Below the pieces are notes generated by a model. The model did not search any database, was not told the DNA's origin, and was given only the letters and a program-made list of their open reading frames with translations. A stretch of DNA of 64,000 nucleotides, from positions 1,612,001 through 1,676,000 of the forward strand of contig JAECYW010000005.1 in the NCBI GenBank assembly GCA_023014335.1. The letters are read 5' to 3'. Of this stretch, positions 60,954 to 64,000 are shown piece after piece. The position numbers and the translations under genes are program-made. Positions within the stretch are counted from its first letter, which is position 1, and every line of letters begins with the position of its first letter. Source of the DNA: Galerina marginata. Its lineage: Eukaryota > Basidiomycota > Agaricomycetes > Agaricales > Galerinaceae.

Positions 60954-62500
60954 ATGTCTGCTCTCTTCACTCCTCTCGAAATCGGTGATATCACCATCAA
61001 GAACCGTATCACCATGGCGGCTCTTACTAGGAATCGTGCTGAGGACACCTACCCAACAGAGCTCATGAAAGACTATTACGTCCAACGTGTCCACGGTGGT
61101 GCTGGCTTGATCGTCAGCGAGGCTATCTTGATAACCCGTCAAGGGTACGCGACTTCCCCTCATTGTTTACTTGATCTCCCTAATTAATTAATTTAGTACT
61201 GAGTGGCCACATGCACCTGGACTCTGGGACGATAAGCACGTCGAAGGCTGGAAGAACATCAACGACGCCGTCCACGCTGCTGGAGGCAAGATATACGCCC
61301 AGTTGTGGCATGGTAAGAAGCATAGACGTATTCCTCCTAGTGACGCTTCGTTCTAACTTTTTCATCTAATTATAGTTGGCCGAGCAGCTCATCCAGATGC
61401 TGAGCAACAGAAACTTGCTGGCGAGGTAAGCTCACAAATTAAGGCTGTCGTAAACTTCCTATTCTGATATGGGCACCCTATTATGCAGCCTGTATGGGCA
61501 CCTTCAGCAATCAGTGCGAGAGGAGGCAAATTCCGCACCATCCCAGGTACCCCTGGCTACGTTACGGTAAGTTTGTGTTATTTCCTATAAAAAATACCTC
61601 GTTTAATACCCAAATTAGCCCACCGCGATCGATGACCCGTGGAGACTCGTCGCGCAATTCAAACATGCTGCTGTGAATGCCAAGAAAGCCGGCTTCGATG
61701 GTGTTGAACGTGCGTCTTCGTCGCCTGCAATATATGTTCCTTATTTTTTATCGCTTTTACATAGTCCATTCCGCAAATGGATACATCATCAACCAGTTCC
61801 TCGATAACACTTCGAACCAGCGCACCGACCAATGGGGTGGGAGCAAAGAGAACCGGTCTCGCTTGGGGCTTGAAGTCCTCAAAGCCCTCATCGAGGTGTT
61901 CGGAAAGAACGTAGCGGTAAAGTTGAGCCCTGCAGGAGGATACAATGACGTTGGGTCAGTTTTTTTTCCTTTGAGGAGTCAAAGGGTAGCCGCTCATGTT
62001 TCTGCTTTCGCAATTTGAAATAGCATGCCCCTCGAAGAGACTCTCGAAACCTTCAAGTACTTTATCACCGAAGCTGACAAACTTGGTTTGGCGTACATTA
62101 CCCTTGTACGGTATTCCGAGCTTTTAGATGTCGTATACGACGGTACGTTGGCTCTTCGGAATGTTAGTCCCTGACCCATGTATCCTCATGCGATCCTCTC
62201 CCAGGCATCTCACGCGCAACGAAGCACGACATCGTCGCAACGTACCGTCCTTTCATCCACAACACAAAGGTAATCGTCAACGCTGGAGTCTTACCCGCGG
62301 AAGGCGCCGAGCTCGTTGCCTCCGGGCAGGCCGATGCCATAAGCATAGGATTTAACTGGATTACCCATCCCGATCTCGCCAGGCGGGTCGAACATGGCAA
62401 ACCCTTGGATAATGCCCCAGATTTCCCTCATCTCCAGACCAACAAGGACTCGGGTGATTGGAGTACTGGTTACACAGATTATCTTACCGCCGTTTACTAG
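60954..62500 (+). CDS. Old yellow enzyme family NAD(P)H:flavin oxidoreductase, copy 1
   Basis: An FMN-dependent ene-reductase of the OYE/12-oxophytodienoate reductase family. Exons join as SALFTPLEIGDITIKNRITM, LTRNRAEDTYPTELMKDYYV, TEWPHAPGLWDDKHVEGWKN, AAGGKIYAQLWH, VGRAAHPDAEQQKLAGE, PVWAPSAISARGGKF, DDPWRLVAQFKHAAVNAKKA, and VHSANGYIINQFLDNTSNQR, which contains the His and Asn that bind the substrate carbonyl and the following Tyr proton donor. Then come NRSRLGLEVLKALIEVFGKN, VIVNAGVLPAEGAELVASGQ and HPDLARRVEHGKPLDNAPDF. The stop is at 62500. Introns are short. Such enzymes reduce activated C=C bonds; the natural substrate is unknown. The gene is the first of a tandem pair. Confidence 0.93.
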
Positions 62501-62900
62501 ACTTAAATTTTGGAAAGCTTGTAGCCGTAAACTTTTAGTTACTGTATCCTTACTCGAGCATCGTGGTTAATTGCAAATATAATTTTCGTCTGTTATTACC
62601 TGGCTTGCACTTCAACGACTTCAACTAAAGTCAGAAGTTGTTTCCAACCTCCAGCGGAAATGATGGTTAAAACCTCTTGGACGAATAGTATAATATTTGA
62701 CATCAATGAATACACTCCCAGTCAGCGTCTAACCGTCAGTGATCGAGAGCCCGCGGCACTCCGCTTTTGGAAATTCTGGCCAAAAACAGTTAGGAAATTA
62801 CGAGACTACGTCAAGGGTGTACCAATGTCTCAGTGTCTGGAGATTACTATTCATTCTCTGCGCCAGCTTTCAATCTGAATCCTTCACTCTACCTCGAACC
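62501..62900. other. Intergenic spacer between the two old yellow enzyme genes
   Basis: About 0.4 kb. It holds the 3' end of copy 1 and the promoter of copy 2. No gene seen. Confidence 0.4.
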
Positions 62901-64000
62901 ATGTCTACCCTCCTCAGCCCTCTCAAGATCGGTGATACCACCATCAAAAACCGTATCACCATGTCGGCTCTTACTAGGAATCGCGCCGTGGATACCTACC
63001 CGACGGATCTCATGAAGGAGTATTACGTCCAACGCGTAAATGGCGGTGCTGGTTTAATTGTCAGCGAGGGTATATTGGTAACACATCAAGGGTATGTCAA
63101 AATTTCTATGTCTTATTTCAGAACCCTTTAACCGGTACTCTAGCACCGAGTGGCCAAATGCACCTGGTATCTGGGATGACAAGCATGTTGAGGGCTGGAA
63201 GAATATCACCGACGCTGTCCACGCTGCTGGAGGCAAGATGTTCGCCCAGCTGTGGCACGGTAAGAACCTTGTGCATCCCCCACAGACAGGCTCCTAATCT
63301 ACTGCATACCTCAACATTCCTGGACGCAGTTGGCAGAGCAGCTCACCCCGACGCTCCTCAACAAAAGTTGTCCGGAGAAGTACGCTGGCATTTTGGTTTA
63401 TAAATTTTTTATCCAACATCAACACCGTTTTTATAGCCTGTATGGGCACCTTCAGCGATCAGCGCGAGAGGTGGTAAATTCCGCACCATCCCGGGCGTTC
63501 CGGGTTATGTCACGGTACGATTTTATGCTGTCGTCTTGAAATCCTTCAATTAAATACTCTCATTAGCCCACTGCGATCGACGACCCATGGAAACTTGTTG
63601 CTCAATTCAAACACGCCGCCATAAACGCCAAGAAAGCGGGCTTCGATGGTGTTGAACGTAGGTCGAATTCACAACCCACTCATCAGCCTTTTAGTCTTTT
63701 ATAATCCCCCGTGCAGTCCATGGCGCCAACGGATACATCATTGCCCAATTTCTCGACAATACCGCTAACCATCGCACCGACCAATGGGGCGGGAGCAAAG
63801 AGAACCGCTCTCGCTTGGGCCTCGAAGTTCTCAAAGTCCTCATTGAGGTATTCGGAAAGAACGTTGCAGTAAAGCTTAGCCCTGCCGGAGGATACAATGA
63901 CGTCGGGTAAGGTCGTTTCTTTCAAAGATATTCAAGGCTGGTCGCTCATCGTTCTGGTCTTCCAAACAGGATGTCCCTCGAAGACACCTACGATACATAC
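62901..64000 (+). CDS. Old yellow enzyme family NAD(P)H:flavin oxidoreductase, copy 2 (cut by window end)
   Basis: Starts at 62901 (MSTLLSPLKIGDTTIKNRIT) and follows copy 1 exon by exon: LTRNRAVDTYPTDLMKEYYV, TEWPNAPGIWDDKHVEGWKN, AAGGKMFAQLWH, VGRAAHPDAPQQKLSGE, PVWAPSAISARGGKF, DDPWKLVAQFKHAAINAKKA, VHGANGYIIAQFLDNTANHR (His and Asn of the active site kept) and NRSRLGLEVLKVLIEVFGKN, then MSLEDTYDTY at the very end. Intron positions match those of copy 1, so the pair arose by tandem duplication of a spliced-gene locus rather than by retroposition. The C-terminal part (substrate loop and last FMN strands) lies beyond the window. Confidence 0.92.

Overview
The window is nuclear DNA of a basidiomycete fungus, most likely a mushroom-forming Agaricomycete. 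Almost every gene is cut by short GT-AG introns (about 47-76 nt). Several protein families are typical of that group: DUF6534 membrane proteins, a DUF7729 protein, a diverged F-box/LRR-like protein, a cyanovirin-N-type lectin and tandem old yellow enzymes. I saw no prokaryotic operon, CRISPR array, rRNA, tRNA or intact transposon. All gene models are conceptual splicings made by eye. Exon ends are good to the base where stated and approximate elsewhere.

Layout. 0-8 kb: a MAT2B/RmlD-like reductase that looks damaged (180-1467), a weak coding-like patch (1567-1947), then two DUF6534 seven-helix membrane genes tail to tail (3722-5713 plus; 6089-7952 minus). 8-20 kb: a 90-residue unknown protein, the U6 snRNP protein LSM8 (minus), a TPT-family nucleotide-sugar/triose-phosphate-type transporter with introns of about 1.7 and 0.65 kb, a basic unknown protein, a Ran1/KSP1-like protein kinase, and complex I subunit NDUFB7. 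20-30 kb: an F-box-like protein, the autophagy scaffold ATG11, and an MFS sugar transporter. 30-34 kb: a gene-poor gap. 34-42 kb: protein phosphatase 1 catalytic subunit and a very long disordered PH-domain protein, both minus. 42-54 kb: a secreted cyanovirin-N-like lectin (minus), a DUF1769 protein (minus), a gene-poor gap of 4 kb, and a DUF7729 membrane-anchored protein. 54-64 kb: a gap holding a decayed fragment of the next gene, betaine lipid synthase BTA1, and then two tandem old yellow enzyme genes, the second cut by the window end.

The genes do not form one pathway. Most are housekeeping genes: splicing (LSM8), respiration (NDUFB7), autophagy (ATG11), signalling (kinase, PP1) and membrane lipid synthesis (BTA1). 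Lineage-specific accessory genes lie among them. I did not find a clear new multi-gene system. The most notable local signals are the partial BTA1 duplicate, the inverted DUF6534 pair, the unusually long pyrimidine-rich introns of the transporter, two introns whose retention would keep the reading frame open (one inside a kinase activation segment), a probable GC-AG intron at the start of ATG11, and the small lectin gene flanked by near-palindromes.
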